The translations under genes were made by a program, and so were the position numbers. The notes beneath the pieces were generated by a model that worked only from the letters and a program-made list of their open reading frames with translations, was not told the origin of the DNA and did not search any database. 64,000 nucleotides of DNA from an uncultured Dokdonia sp. (GTDB lineage: Bacteria > Bacteroidota > Bacteroidia > Flavobacteriales > Flavobacteriaceae). Where the stretch lies: the NCBI RefSeq assembly GCF_947496725.1, contig NZ_CANMDS010000004.1, positions 186,001 to 250,000 on the forward strand. Reading direction: 5' to 3'. Shown in pieces: positions 48,516 to 59,531 of this stretch (its first letter is position 1; the number at the start of each line of letters is the position of its first letter).

Positions 48516-51506
48516 TTATGCTTCTACTTCTTCCTCTTCTTTTTCTTCTTTTTCTTCTTTTAATCCTTTCTTCTGTACTGTGTCAAACATTACAGGAGTT
48601 GCGATAAATAGTGAAGAATATGTACCTACGATTACACCTACAATAAGTGCAAACATTAATCCTCTAATAGATGGAGCTCCTAAGAAGAAGATCGCTAGAA
48701 GTACGATTAATGTAGTTACAGACGTATTAAGTGTACGGCTTAATGTACTGTTAAGTGCTTGGTTAATTAATTTACCAAATCCTCTAGTAGAACCGTGCTC
48801 TTTAATGTACTCACGTATACGGTCAAAAACTACCACGGTATCATTCAGAGAGTACCCAATTACGGTAAGAATAGCCGCAATAAAGTTCTGATCTACCTCC
48901 ATATCAAATGGCATTATGTTTTTGAATATTGCAAATACACCTAGTACTAACAATACATCGTGGAAAACTGCAGCTACAGCTCCAAGAGAGAATTGCCATC
49001 TACGGAAACGTAATAAGATGTATAAGAATACCACAATTAATGAACCGATTACGGCAAAAAGTGCTCCTTTCTTAATATCATCTGCAATAGTAGGACCTAC
49101 CATATAGTATTCCATTTTACCTACCTGCTTATCATCTGTAGACTTTGCAAAAGCTGCATAGCTCATACCGCTAGGTAAGAATGGAGTAAGTGATGTAAAT
49201 AGTTGTTGCTCAACCTGAGCATCTATATCTGTACCTGTCTCATCGATACGGTACTTTGTAGTAATCTTTAATTGATTATCTGCTCCAAATGTTTTTACAT
49301 CTGCACTTCCAAAATCTGCAACAAGTGCATCTTCTACTTCTTGTGCATTCATAGGTTGATCAAAACGTACTGTATACGTACGACCTCCTACAAAGTCAAT
49401 ACCTGCGTCAAGACCTCCTGTTAATAAAGCAGCAAGACCTCCTACAATAAGTACTCCAGAGATAGCGTAAGCGATTTTACGTTTTCCTAAGAAGTCTACA
49501 TTGTTGTTTACAAATAGATTCTTAGTCATACCTGTAGCAAACTCTAGAGACTTTCCATTTTTACCGTATCCATCTATAAATAGACGTGTGATAAAGATTG
49601 CACAGAAAAGTGATGTTGCAATACCTATCATAAGCGTAGTTGCAAATCCTTGTACCGGTCCTGTTCCAAATAAGAAAAGGATAAGTGCCGTTAAGAAGGT
49701 CGTAATGTTTGCATCAAGAATAGATGAAAGTGCGTTGTTAAAACCGTCTTTGATAGCATCTTTTTGAGACTTCCCTTTGCGTATCTCTTCTTTAATACGC
49801 TCAAAGATAAGTACGTTTGCATCTACAGACATACCTATAGTAAGTACGATACCCGCAATACCAGGAAGTGTAAGTACAGCTCCAAGACCTGCAAGTACTC
49901 CAAAGATGAAAAGGATGTTTACTACAAGTGCGATATCTGCAAATCCTCCGGCTTTACCGTAGTAAAATACCATCCAGATAAGTACTAGTGAAAGTGCGAT
50001 TAAGAATGATAAGATACCAGAGTTAATAGCCTCTTGACCTAATGATGGTCCTATTTCTTCTGCTTGAATAATCTTAGCAGATGCAGGAAGTTTACCTGCG
50101 TTTAATACTGTTGCAAGATCTTGTGCGCTTGCTACTGTAAAGTTTCCAGAGATCTCTGTGCTACCTCCTTTAATCTCTTGACGAGCTGTTGCTGCAGAGT
50201 AAACATTACCATCTAGTGCAATAGCAATAGCGTTTCCTTTTTGAGCAACCTCACGAGTAAGTTTTGCCCACTGGTTAACCCCTTGTCCTTCAAAATCAAG
50301 ACCTACAGATGGTTGTTGTGTTTGTGTAAATTGCTGGCGTGAGTCATTTACAACATCTCCGTCCATATAAGGCGCTCCCTGTCTGTTAGACTCAAGTGCA
50401 TAAAGCCCTACGATGTCTGCTCCTTCTTCTTCTGGCACACCCCAAGCAAACTTCGCATAACGTAAAGATGCTGGACGTTGCTTGATAACTGCTGGATTTC
50501 TTAAGTAAGAGTTGATTGTTGCTGTGTCTTTTACAGCAGCAAATCCTACAGTAGGTACTTGGCTAAACTGTACAGCTTGCTGGTTTGGGCTAAATATTTT
50601 AAATAGTGGTCCAAAATCTTGCTCCTCTTCTTCTTCATCTACATCTTTAAGTAGATCAGATACATTATCATCTAGTGTGCTGTCTTGAGCAACTGCAGCT
50701 TCTTTTTTCTCAGATGCAGCAACAAGAGTTCTTAGTGTCTCATTTGCTCCTATAAGATAGTTAAGAGCTTCACCAGCATAGTGAGTTGTGTAAAACTCAA
50801 GTTGTGCTGTCTTTTCAAGAAGACCTCTTACACGATCAATATCTTTTGCTCCTGGAAGCTCAACAAGTATACGCCCATTATCTCCTAGAGACTGGATGTT
50901 AGGTTGTGTAACCCCAAACTTATCAATACGATTACGTAATGTTTCAAAAGCAGACCCTACAGTCTCTGTAATTTCACCTTCAAGAACTGTAGCAACTTCA
51001 GAGTTGCTCATTCCTGTGTTTACTTTGTCTTCTAGAACAACATTGGCAAAGATATCTGGAGAGGCTAGTTGCCCACCCTGCTTTTCAAATTCTGTTACAA
51101 AATCTTCAAAGTAAGTATTTTGACTATCTTTTTGTGCCTCATCTGTAGCATCTAGTGCTGCGATAAATGCCGGGTCTGTACTGTTGTTAGAAAGACCACC
51201 TAAGATATCACGTATAGATATCTGAAGTATCACGTTGATACCCCCTTTAAGATCCAGACCTTTGTTAAGCTCTTTCTCTTTTGCATCATTATAAGTGATG
51301 CCAGCAAAGATAGGATTTGCTCCTATGCTGTCTAAGTACGTGCGCTCTATGCGATCTTGTGCATCTGCATCTGTAGGCGCTTGTGCAACGGCATATGCCT
51401 TTGCTTCGTCTTCTGTTTTGTTTGTTAAATACGTAAATGATAGTTGGTATAAACATACCAGACCAAAAATTAACGCAAAAACTCTAATGAGTCCTTTGTT
51501 TTGCAT
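48516..51506 (-). CDS. secDF: Protein translocase SecDF fusion
   Basis: 996 residues. SecD part: TM1 (about 9-26), large periplasmic P1 region with LDLKGGINVILQI (about 73) and the ISGNFTVASAQDLATVLNAGKLP head/base segment (about 455-480), then helices with GMSVDANVLIFERIKEE. SecF part begins near 655 (FLGKRKIAYAISG) with FVGGRTYTVRF and VIGYSLNDTVVVFDRIRE. It uses proton flow to pull secreted proteins out of the SecYEG channel. The C-terminus is a Glu/Lys-rich tail (GLKEEKEEKEEEEVEA). Confidence 0.96.
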   Translation of the reverse strand: MQNKGLIRVFALIFGLVCLYQLSFTYLTNKTEDEAKAYAVAQAPTDADAQDRIERTYLDSIGANPIFAGITYNDAKEKELNKGLDLKGGINVILQISIRDILGGLSNNSTDPAFIAALDATDEAQKDSQNTYFEDFVTEFEKQGGQLASPDIFANVVLEDKVNTGMSNSEVATVLEGEITETVGSAFETLRNRIDKFGVTQPNIQSLGDNGRILVELPGAKDIDRVRGLLEKTAQLEFYTTHYAGEALNYLIGANETLRTLVAASEKKEAAVAQDSTLDDNVSDLLKDVDEEEEEQDFGPLFKIFSPNQQAVQFSQVPTVGFAAVKDTATINSYLRNPAVIKQRPASLRYAKFAWGVPEEEGADIVGLYALESNRQGAPYMDGDVVNDSRQQFTQTQQPSVGLDFEGQGVNQWAKLTREVAQKGNAIAIALDGNVYSAATARQEIKGGSTEISGNFTVASAQDLATVLNAGKLPASAKIIQAEEIGPSLGQEAINSGILSFLIALSLVLIWMVFYYGKAGGFADIALVVNILFIFGVLAGLGAVLTLPGIAGIVLTIGMSVDANVLIFERIKEEIRKGKSQKDAIKDGFNNALSSILDANITTFLTALILFLFGTGPVQGFATTLMIGIATSLFCAIFITRLFIDGYGKNGKSLEFATGMTKNLFVNNNVDFLGKRKIAYAISGVLIVGGLAALLTGGLDAGIDFVGGRTYTVRFDQPMNAQEVEDALVADFGSADVKTFGADNQLKITTKYRIDETGTDIDAQVEQQLFTSLTPFLPSGMSYAAFAKSTDDKQVGKMEYYMVGPTIADDIKKGALFAVIGSLIVVFLYILLRFRRWQFSLGAVAAVFHDVLLVLGVFAIFKNIMPFDMEVDQNFIAAILTVIGYSLNDTVVVFDRIREYIKEHGSTRGFGKLINQALNSTLSRTLNTSVTTLIVLLAIFFLGAPSIRGLMFALIVGVIVGTYSSLFIATPVMFDTVQKKGLKEEKEEKEEEEVEA

Positions 51507-51666
51507 TTTGCTTTGTTTGAGTTCAGAAAAAGAGTTTTTGTAAACTGCAATTTCTGAAAGTTGATAAATAATTAATTGATAATAATTGCCACTTCTGGGT
51601 GTTGAAGCAGCGTTGTGGATATTACAACTAGCCGCTGGCTAGACTGTATATATCTAGGTGAAGTTG

Positions 51667-52278
51667 TTAAGAAATAGGTCCAGCACGCACTTGTGGTATG
51701 CGGTACTGAATATTTTCTAATGCGATAGCATTGTACCTATAAAGAGTATAGGTTGTGTGTGTGTTACTATTTTCTTCTCTTACTTGCTGGTTATTAAACG
51801 CAGCATAGGTATCAAAGCTTGTAGCACGTGTTGTCTCAGACTTAGGCTCAATAATATGACCCGCTGGACCGTCAAAATCGCTGGTGTCTCGTATTTTGTA
51901 AATATCTAGCTTATAGTAGTCTGCGCCATCATCAGTAGGGTAGTGGTCAGGAGTAGTCGTATATGCTTGACTGTTATTTGTTTCGCTAAAAATTTCTTGA
52001 ATCTCAGATACCTCTAGATCACTGTAGTAGCTCAGTTTTAGTGTTCCATCTATAAGCTTTTCAACTTTGATGTTGCTTACATCTACATTTTCTAGTTTGC
52101 TCTTTACAAGTGCAATGGCATCTTGAGTGTTATGTACATTGTTTTGAGAAGTAGCAAATTTTATGAGAATCTCTTGGTTAGGTACAGTATTTTGCTCCAA
52201 GCTTATTCCTAAAATAGCTAGGGCAATAATAAATGTATATAAGTACCACTTGTTTCTCACAAATTGATGTTTATTCAT
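51667..52278 (-). CDS. Membrane-anchored protein of unknown function next to secDF
   Basis: The ATG at 52278 is preferred over TTG 52281. 203 residues: one N-terminal membrane helix (WYLYTFIIALAILGISL, about residues 11-27), then an extracytoplasmic region with a possible ferredoxin-like unit (ILIKFATSQ, AIALVKSKLENVDVSNIKVEKLIDGTLKLSYYS). I do not recognise the family. It lies between secDF and the SecD-like lipoprotein on the same strand, so a link to late secretion is possible but inferred. Confidence 0.65.
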   Translation of the reverse strand: MNKHQFVRNKWYLYTFIIALAILGISLEQNTVPNQEILIKFATSQNNVHNTQDAIALVKSKLENVDVSNIKVEKLIDGTLKLSYYSDLEVSEIQEIFSETNNSQAYTTTPDHYPTDDGADYYKLDIYKIRDTSDFDGPAGHIIEPKSETTRATSFDTYAAFNNQQVREENSNTHTTYTLYRYNAIALENIQYRIPQVRAGPIS

Positions 52279-52388
52279 CAAGCGACAAATATAATATTCT
52301 CAGGCTAAGTACCCAATGTTTTAAAGACTACTTATTAGTTAATTAAAACGGCTTGTAGACTCCTATCTGCTAGTAGTTTTAGGTGTTA

Positions 52389-52404
52389 CGCTTTCGCGAA
52401 AGCG
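52389..52404. repeat. 16-bp palindrome, intergenic
   Basis: Exact copy extended to TTA on the left, between the SecD-like lipoprotein and the membrane-anchored gene. Confidence 0.95.
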
Positions 52405-52425
52405 TATGTAGTAGTTTAATAATCT

Positions 52426-53334
52426 TTAGTCATCATTTGTAATAAATGATGTGATTTCCAGCTGTGGTATCACACCTGTAGAAATTACTTGTGTAAGGTT
52501 GTGTGCGCTTTCTACGGTGAAGTTACCGCTTATCTCGGTTTGTCCACCAGTTATAGGTTGGTTTGCCATAGGTGCTGCATACACTTGATTATCTATCACA
52601 ATTGCTATTGCAAATCTATCTCTAGCCGCTCGTGTGGTGAGGGTTTCCCAATCTGTAGCAGCTGTATCTGTCATTGTAATGTTTATTGTGGGCTCTCCTA
52701 CTTGAGAAAAAGATTGTGTGGAGCGTGAAATAAATTTACCGTGCATCGCCGGTTTTCCCGATGAGTCAAGTATGAGTGCATAAAGTGTTATCACACCATT
52801 AGTTTCTGGTATACCCCAGGCAAATGTGACATTGAGATTTTCTTTTTGTAGTGCTGACTGTACCTTTTCTGAGTGTAATGTGCGGTTTACAAGTGCTGTA
52901 TCCTTAACGTTACTTAATCCTATATATGTTGTATTGTTAGGTAATCCTGCCATAAACACTTCTCTAAAATGTTTGATACTGTAGTCTCTTTCAGGGTCTA
53001 GTTCTTCATTATATAAATCGATTATGGAGGGCATTATCTGTTTTATAGATGCGGTCTCGTAGAAGGCAACAGCGCCCGGAGTTTTTAGAAGGGTTCTTAT
53101 ATGTTCTTCTGTTGTTTTGGTTTTTAAACTAATATACGCTTGATTATTACCTACGGCTTCAATCTTAATAGCCTTACTAGATGGGGCTAGTCTATTTTTT
53201 ATAGCTTCTAGATGGTGCACTGTGAGTGCTTGTGCTGGTGAGGAGACTTCAATTTTAAAGCTATTTTTAGGTTTGAAACTTATACAGGATGCTAAGCTTA
53301 GAAGTAAGTATAAAAGTGATAATTGTATTTTCAT
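52426..53334 (-). CDS. Lipoprotein made only of a SecD-type periplasmic (P1) domain
   Basis: 302 residues with a lipoprotein signal ending SLASC. From about residue 140 it aligns along its length with the P1 region of SecDF in this window: FAWGIPETNGVITLYAL matches FAWGVPEEEGADIVGLYAL, and RFAIAIVIDNQVYAAPMA...GGQTEISGNFTVESAHNL matches NAIAIALDGNVYSAATA...GGSTEISGNFTVASAQDL. All SecD membrane helices are missing. It is thus a lipid-anchored SecD-P1 paralogue; perhaps a decoy, chaperone or outer-leaflet partner in secretion. Confidence 0.8.
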   Translation of the reverse strand: MKIQLSLLYLLLSLASCISFKPKNSFKIEVSSPAQALTVHHLEAIKNRLAPSSKAIKIEAVGNNQAYISLKTKTTEEHIRTLLKTPGAVAFYETASIKQIMPSIIDLYNEELDPERDYSIKHFREVFMAGLPNNTTYIGLSNVKDTALVNRTLHSEKVQSALQKENLNVTFAWGIPETNGVITLYALILDSSGKPAMHGKFISRSTQSFSQVGEPTINITMTDTAATDWETLTTRAARDRFAIAIVIDNQVYAAPMANQPITGGQTEISGNFTVESAHNLTQVISTGVIPQLEITSFITNDD

Positions 53335-53377
53335 ATACTGTTTTGTAAGCCGAAGATATATAATAATGAGCGGATTA

Positions 53378-53393
53378 CGCTTTTGCGAAAGCG
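53378..53393. repeat. Near-exact palindrome copy, intergenic
   Basis: CGCTTTTGCGAAAGCG, one C-to-T change in the centre, beside the mdh terminator. Confidence 0.85.
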
Positions 53394-53396
53394 TAA

Positions 53397-53432
53397 AAAA
53401 AAGCCTGCTACATTTAAGTAACAGGCTTTTTG
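53397..53432 (-). terminator. Intrinsic terminator after mdh
   Basis: AAAAAGCCTG pairs with CAGGCTTTTT, with an inner TAC/GTA pairing; the minus strand continues in T. Confidence 0.88.
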
Positions 53433-53453
53433 TATCGAGTTATGTAGGCTGTA

Positions 53454-54380
53454 TTATAGCTCTAATAATCCGTTAGTTTTCTTAACGCCCTCTGCGCTTT
53501 CTGCAAGGTGTGCTTTTTCTGCGTCGTCAAGGTTGATCTCTACTATTTTTTCGATTCCGTTTTTACCTAGTACTACTGGCACACCGATACAAAGATCAGA
53601 AAGACCGTACTCACCATCTAGTAGTGTAGAACAAGGGAATATTTTCTTTTGGTCACAAGCTATTGCTTGTACAAGACCTGATACTGCTGCACCTGGTGCG
53701 TACCAAGCAGAAGTTCCAAGAAGTTTAGTAAGTGTTGCTCCACCTACTTTAGTATCTTCTTTTACTTGAGTAAGACGATCGTCAGAAATAAATTCTGATA
53801 CTGGTACACTGTTGCGAGTTGCAAGACGTGTAAGCGGTACCATTCCTTTATCTGAGTGTCCACCTATTACCATACCGTCTACATCAGAGATAGGAGCTTC
53901 AAGAGCTTCGGCAAGACGATACTTAAAACGTGCACTGTCAAGAGCACCACCCATACCGATGATACGGTTTTTAGGAAGTCCAGTTACTTTGTGAGCTAGG
54001 TAAGTCATTGTATCCATAGGATTAGATACTACAATAAGGATCACGTTAGGAGACTCTTTTACAAGACTAGCAGCAACACTTTTTACAATACCTGCGTTAA
54101 TACCTATAAGTTCTTCACGAGTCATACCTGGCTTACGAGGTATACCAGAAGTAATTACCGCGATATCACTACCAGCAGTTTTTGAGTAATCACCAGTAGT
54201 ACCTGTGATTTTTGTATCAAAACCGTTTAAAGAAGCTGTTTGCATTAAATCCATTGCTTTACCCTCGGCAAAACCTTCTTTAATGTCTACTAATACTACT
54301 TCACTAGCAAAATCTTTTATTGCGATGTATTCTGCACAGCTGGCACCTACGGCTCCAGCACCTACTACGGTAACTTTCAT
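53454..54380 (-). CDS. mdh: Malate dehydrogenase
   Basis: 308 residues, LDH-like MDH. NAD-binding GAGAVGASCAEYIA (about 7-20), substrate Arg residues in GIPRKPGMTREEL (about 76-88), NPMD (about 115-118), and catalytic His in GGHSDKGMVPL (about 173-183). It oxidises malate to oxaloacetate in the citric acid cycle. Monocistronic. Confidence 0.96.
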   Translation of the reverse strand: MKVTVVGAGAVGASCAEYIAIKDFASEVVLVDIKEGFAEGKAMDLMQTASLNGFDTKITGTTGDYSKTAGSDIAVITSGIPRKPGMTREELIGINAGIVKSVAASLVKESPNVILIVVSNPMDTMTYLAHKVTGLPKNRIIGMGGALDSARFKYRLAEALEAPISDVDGMVIGGHSDKGMVPLTRLATRNSVPVSEFISDDRLTQVKEDTKVGGATLTKLLGTSAWYAPGAAVSGLVQAIACDQKKIFPCSTLLDGEYGLSDLCIGVPVVLGKNGIEKIVEINLDDAEKAHLAESAEGVKKTNGLLEL

Positions 54381-54505
54381 TGGATATAATTTTTAATATT
54401 TATGTTGATTTATAAAGCTTTTCACGGCTGCTACGAAAATACGATATATCCCTCTTTTTATGTAATCTATCTTGATAAAACTGTCTTAAGAGAATTCAAA
54501 AAAAA

Positions 54506-54535
54506 ATCCCTGTCACTACAAGTAGTGACAGGGAT
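54506..54535 (-). terminator. Strong isolated intrinsic terminator
   Basis: Perfect 14-bp inverted repeat (ATCCCTGTCACTAC...GTAGTGACAGGGAT) with a 2-nt centre and nine T on the minus strand. No protein gene ends here: the nearest upstream minus-strand gene already has a terminator at 54812-54840. Confidence 0.85.
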
Positions 54536-54722
54536 ATAACAAGCTTGAATTCACAATCCAAATGAATCAAATATTATGTTGCTTGTTTTTTTAAACCATT
54601 TCAAATACCCAACTTAGAATAGTTTAATAATCAACGTATGATTACGCTGGTGTAAATGTAAGACGACTTTAGAAAAGCGATTGCTTGTTAATACAAACCA
54701 GCTTCAGACTTACTTAGATATG

Positions 54723-54740
54723 TATTTAATCGATTAAATA
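54723..54740. promoter_or_regulatory. 18-bp perfect palindrome TATTTAATCGATTAAATA
   Basis: Shape resembles LacI-family operators (central CG in AT-rich arms). A partial copy follows at 54751-54760 (CGATTAAATA) and a further copy at 54995-55010. No LacI regulator is in the window. Confidence 0.5.
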
Positions 54741-54811
54741 AGCGTTTTGTCGATTAAATATTTGATTTTAGTCGATAATGTGCATCTCTTGTAAGTAGGT
54801 GGTTTCAAAAA

Positions 54812-54840
54812 AAATCCCCACTATTAGATAGCGAGGATTT
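54812..54840 (-). terminator. Terminator after the DUF6588-like gene
   Basis: AAATCCCCACTAT pairs imperfectly with ATAGCGAGGATTT; the minus strand continues in eight T. Confidence 0.7.
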
Positions 54841-54994
54841 AAGTATGACTAAATTCTTTAAAATTAAACCCCTACATCTAATCATAAGAAAATAGCGATT
54901 AGTGCAGAACACTAATCATATACGGGTGCAATTTAAATATTTCTTAAACCTCAAAACATTACGGGATTAAAATCATATCCTCATTATTCTTTTG

Positions 54995-55010
54995 TGTATT
55001 TAATCGATTA
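54995..55010. repeat. Second TGTATTTAATCGATTA copy
   Basis: Sixteen bases identical to 54721-54736, 274 bp apart in the same orientation. Confidence 0.6.
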
Positions 55011-55061
55011 TAAAGTGTTTTTAGACGATGTTTTTTAAAGTAAGGTTGAATCATAACGTAT

Positions 55062-56072
55062 TTATAATCTGTAGAGAATTCCTATGTTAGAATTTGTAAA
55101 TCTCCCTAGTGTTAAGATGTGAGATAAGCTCCACTTTGAGAAATGATAGCTCACCCCAATCTCACCTCTTATACCGGTTTTTTGAGTATCAATTTTTTCT
55201 ACTAGCTGATTTAAAATAGATAAGAACTGACTTTCTTGACCATTGAGCGAAAAATCATAATTGCTAAATGTTATTCCTAAGTTACCCATAAACTCAAATT
55301 TCTTATGTCTCTTCGAGGTTATAAATTGAAAAAGCATCGAATTTGAAGCTATATCCATACCATCTACTTCTAGAAGGGGAGTTGCCTCTGTGTCATCTGG
55401 ATTGTCTATAGTAAAAGCATCTAATTTTATTCTTAAGTCAAACCGAGCGTATGAAGCAGCAATAGCATACTGCAGTGATTCTGAATTTTCTTGTTGAGAG
55501 CTGTATTGATTGAGGTTGTGTTTAACGCCTATACCATAAATATTATATGCAGCGTCTTCAATGGGTATTCTAGGGGAATAACGTAGAGTGATCTCTGTCT
55601 TTTTCCATAGACCTATAGAGGTCTGTAAAAAGGGGTGGAAAAGCACACTTTGTTGTACACCTTCAAAAGCTTGTAGTTCATTAGGTTCATCGCCTATGGT
55701 AAAATCAAAAAAGGTAGAAGTCTCACCGCCTAATGCACTCGGTATGATAGCGCTGCTCGAACCATCACGAATGACGAAATTATTGAAATCCGAATTTGAG
55801 ACTTCAAAACTACGCTTATTATTGGGCGTAAATAGCGTATTAAAGTGCAAAGAAATTTTGGTTTCGAATAATCCCAATGAACGGGCATTATCTACCCAAG
55901 CTGCAGAAGATTGAAATGAGCTTGCCTCTGCACCGGGTGTAATAAAACCTTCAGAAATAAAAACGAGGTCTTGTACTGTGTTTTCTACATCTTCAAAAAC
56001 AGATTGGGCTTGAAGCGAAGTGCAAATAATTAAATTGAAAATGCAAAGGAGTAGTTTTAGTTTCATAATCAT
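55062..56072 (-). CDS. DUF6588-like outer-membrane protein
   Basis: 336 residues with a signal peptide (LKLLLCIFNLIICTSLQAQ); the start may be the ATG at 56072 or the one at 56066. After an N-terminal soluble part (to about 95), amphipathic strands dominate (WKKTEITLRYSPRIPIED, IAASYARFDLRIKLDAF, GIRGEIGVSYHFSKWSLSHIL) and it ends GILYRL. This fits the DUF6588 family of barrel proteins; the assignment is from memory. Function unknown. Confidence 0.68.
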   Translation of the reverse strand: MIMKLKLLLCIFNLIICTSLQAQSVFEDVENTVQDLVFISEGFITPGAEASSFQSSAAWVDNARSLGLFETKISLHFNTLFTPNNKRSFEVSNSDFNNFVIRDGSSSAIIPSALGGETSTFFDFTIGDEPNELQAFEGVQQSVLFHPFLQTSIGLWKKTEITLRYSPRIPIEDAAYNIYGIGVKHNLNQYSSQQENSESLQYAIAASYARFDLRIKLDAFTIDNPDDTEATPLLEVDGMDIASNSMLFQFITSKRHKKFEFMGNLGITFSNYDFSLNGQESQFLSILNQLVEKIDTQKTGIRGEIGVSYHFSKWSLSHILTLGRFTNSNIGILYRL

Positions 56073-56145
56073 ATAGGTTTCAGTAGGAATATGGGAAAAT
56101 ACTATTTATCAAACTATTAGAGAATTGGTAATGCTATTTAAAATA

Positions 56146-56180
56146 AAAAAAGGCTCTAAACCTAAGTTTAGAGCCTTTTA
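56146..56180 (-). terminator. Intrinsic terminator after gyrB
   Basis: AAAAGGCTCTAAAC pairs with GTTTAGAGCCTTTT around 4 nt; T-run follows on the minus strand. Confidence 0.9.
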
Positions 56181-56199
56181 CGTATATAATTAAGAGTGT

Positions 56200-58203
<2,004 letters not shown>

Positions 58204-58292
58204 TTAAAAACCCTCGAAAACCCTTGAAGTTATTAACATTTTGTGGAAAAATACAAGCCTCTTTTTAGCGCAATTTGTGAGGTGCATTTTTA

Positions 58293-58308
58293 CGCTTTCG
58301 CGAAAGCG
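58293..58308. repeat. 16-bp palindrome, intergenic
   Basis: Exact copy between the DinB-domain gene stop and gyrB, in the gyrB upstream region. Confidence 0.95.
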
Positions 58309-58338
58309 GAATTATGATCTTTAAATATCTATAAAGCT

Positions 58339-59475
58339 TTAATTTTTCATCTCAGTTGGCGCATTGATCTCTGCCTCTGGCGGAATGCGTTTTGCAAGAA
58401 ATAAAACCTGACCTAAGTGACTTGACTGGTGTTCCATTACGTGAAACCAGGCATAGTAATTATTCATCCCATAACTAGGTACTTCTTCAAGAAGCCACTC
58501 GTCACTTGCAGACTTAAAAAGAGCTTTAGTGCGCTCTCGAACTTTTGTAAACTCCTCTAGATAATAGCTTACGGGCTTGCCTTTAAACTCCTCTTGAGCC
58601 TTTTTACCTAAGTCTAAGGCTAGTCCCCACTTTTTTGCTTCTTCTTCATTAAAGCCTCTGTTTTCAAATGTTCTTACTTGGTAAAATGCCTCTGCTGCTG
58701 CTAGGTGCATTACGAGTGCACCTATGCGATTTGCATTTTCATCGTGTAGATGGTCTATCTCGTGCTGAGACATTCCTTTTACTCTATACTCAACTCGCTC
58801 TTTCAAATCATCTAGCATTGATATTAAAACACCTAGCTGGGGAGCATAACCATCTTCAGACTTAATTTCGGCTGGGCCAAAGTCCATAGTTTCGGTACCT
58901 TCTCCTGTTATCATCAGGGAGTGTGCTCCGGAAAAAGCATCGCTAGATGATTCTAGTGTGTACTCTAGTACAGAACTGCTGTTTGTGCCGCCTATACCTT
59001 CTAACCAAGAGTCTATTTTCTCTCCTTTTGCTGTTTTTTCAAAGTCGGCATTTCCTAGTGGAAAATCTGTCATTATGCCGTTACTGTCTTCTATTTGTAA
59101 AGAGAAGTTATCAAAATAGAATGTTCCATCAGATAGCATCAAACCACCTATAAGTAATCGTTCTGCATTTTTACCTATGGTTCCTTCAATGATATATTCT
59201 TTCCACTCTGGATCTCTGATTGGTCTATCACCCATATTATCAAAAAAGCCGTTCTCATTATTCTTCATATCTACTCGGGCCCATAGTCCTGCCCAAGCTG
59301 TGGAGTCTGCAATTTCTGCCTTTACAGCTGCTTTAAGAATAAATTTGCGCTCCTTGTCCATACTCATATCTATAGATTGAGAAAAGGCTGTCCAGCTGTT
59401 TGATACTTGAGATTGCTGAGCTTTTGCAATAAATGAGCAGCAGAGTAATATGATAAGAGTTGGAATAAATTTCAT
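58339..59475 (-). CDS. Exported protein: jelly-roll-like N-terminus fused to a DinB domain
   Basis: 378 residues with a signal peptide ending FIAKAQ. Residues about 25-195 look like a carbohydrate-binding-type beta sandwich (FILKAAVKAEIADSTAWAGLW, GTFYFDNFSLQIED, SSDAFSGAHSLMITG). From about 215 a DinB four-helix domain follows, with metal-type His residues in LVMHLAAAEAFYQ and WFHVMEHQSSHLGQ. DinB enzymes usually act in cytoplasmic thiol chemistry, so an exported one with a binding module is unusual. Function unknown. Confidence 0.8.
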   Translation of the reverse strand: MKFIPTLIILLCCSFIAKAQQSQVSNSWTAFSQSIDMSMDKERKFILKAAVKAEIADSTAWAGLWARVDMKNNENGFFDNMGDRPIRDPEWKEYIIEGTIGKNAERLLIGGLMLSDGTFYFDNFSLQIEDSNGIMTDFPLGNADFEKTAKGEKIDSWLEGIGGTNSSSVLEYTLESSSDAFSGAHSLMITGEGTETMDFGPAEIKSEDGYAPQLGVLISMLDDLKERVEYRVKGMSQHEIDHLHDENANRIGALVMHLAAAEAFYQVRTFENRGFNEEEAKKWGLALDLGKKAQEEFKGKPVSYYLEEFTKVRERTKALFKSASDEWLLEEVPSYGMNNYYAWFHVMEHQSSHLGQVLFLAKRIPPEAEINAPTEMKN

Positions 59476-59531
59476 TGGATTGACTTGTTTGGGTTCTTAC
59501 TGGCTTTATTAGTAGCAAGATAGGGGTTTTG

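Larger units (their letters stand above)
54381..55061. other. 680-bp gene-free region with terminators and TAATCGATTA elements
   Basis: No convincing ORF on either strand. It contains two minus-strand terminators (54506-54535 and 54812-54840), an 18-bp palindrome TATTTAATCGATTAAATA at 54723-54740 and a second copy of its left 16-base context at 54995-55010. The order element-terminator-element-terminator, read on the minus strand, suggests one or two small untranslated transcripts. No RNA family is recognised. Confidence 0.5.

Noticed and set aside
48499-48891. 130-codon plus-strand ORF opposite secDF
   Set aside because: It is antisense to a strongly conserved part of SecF, starts across the terminator side and shows low-complexity Ser/Phe runs that mirror Glu/Lys codons of the SecDF tail.
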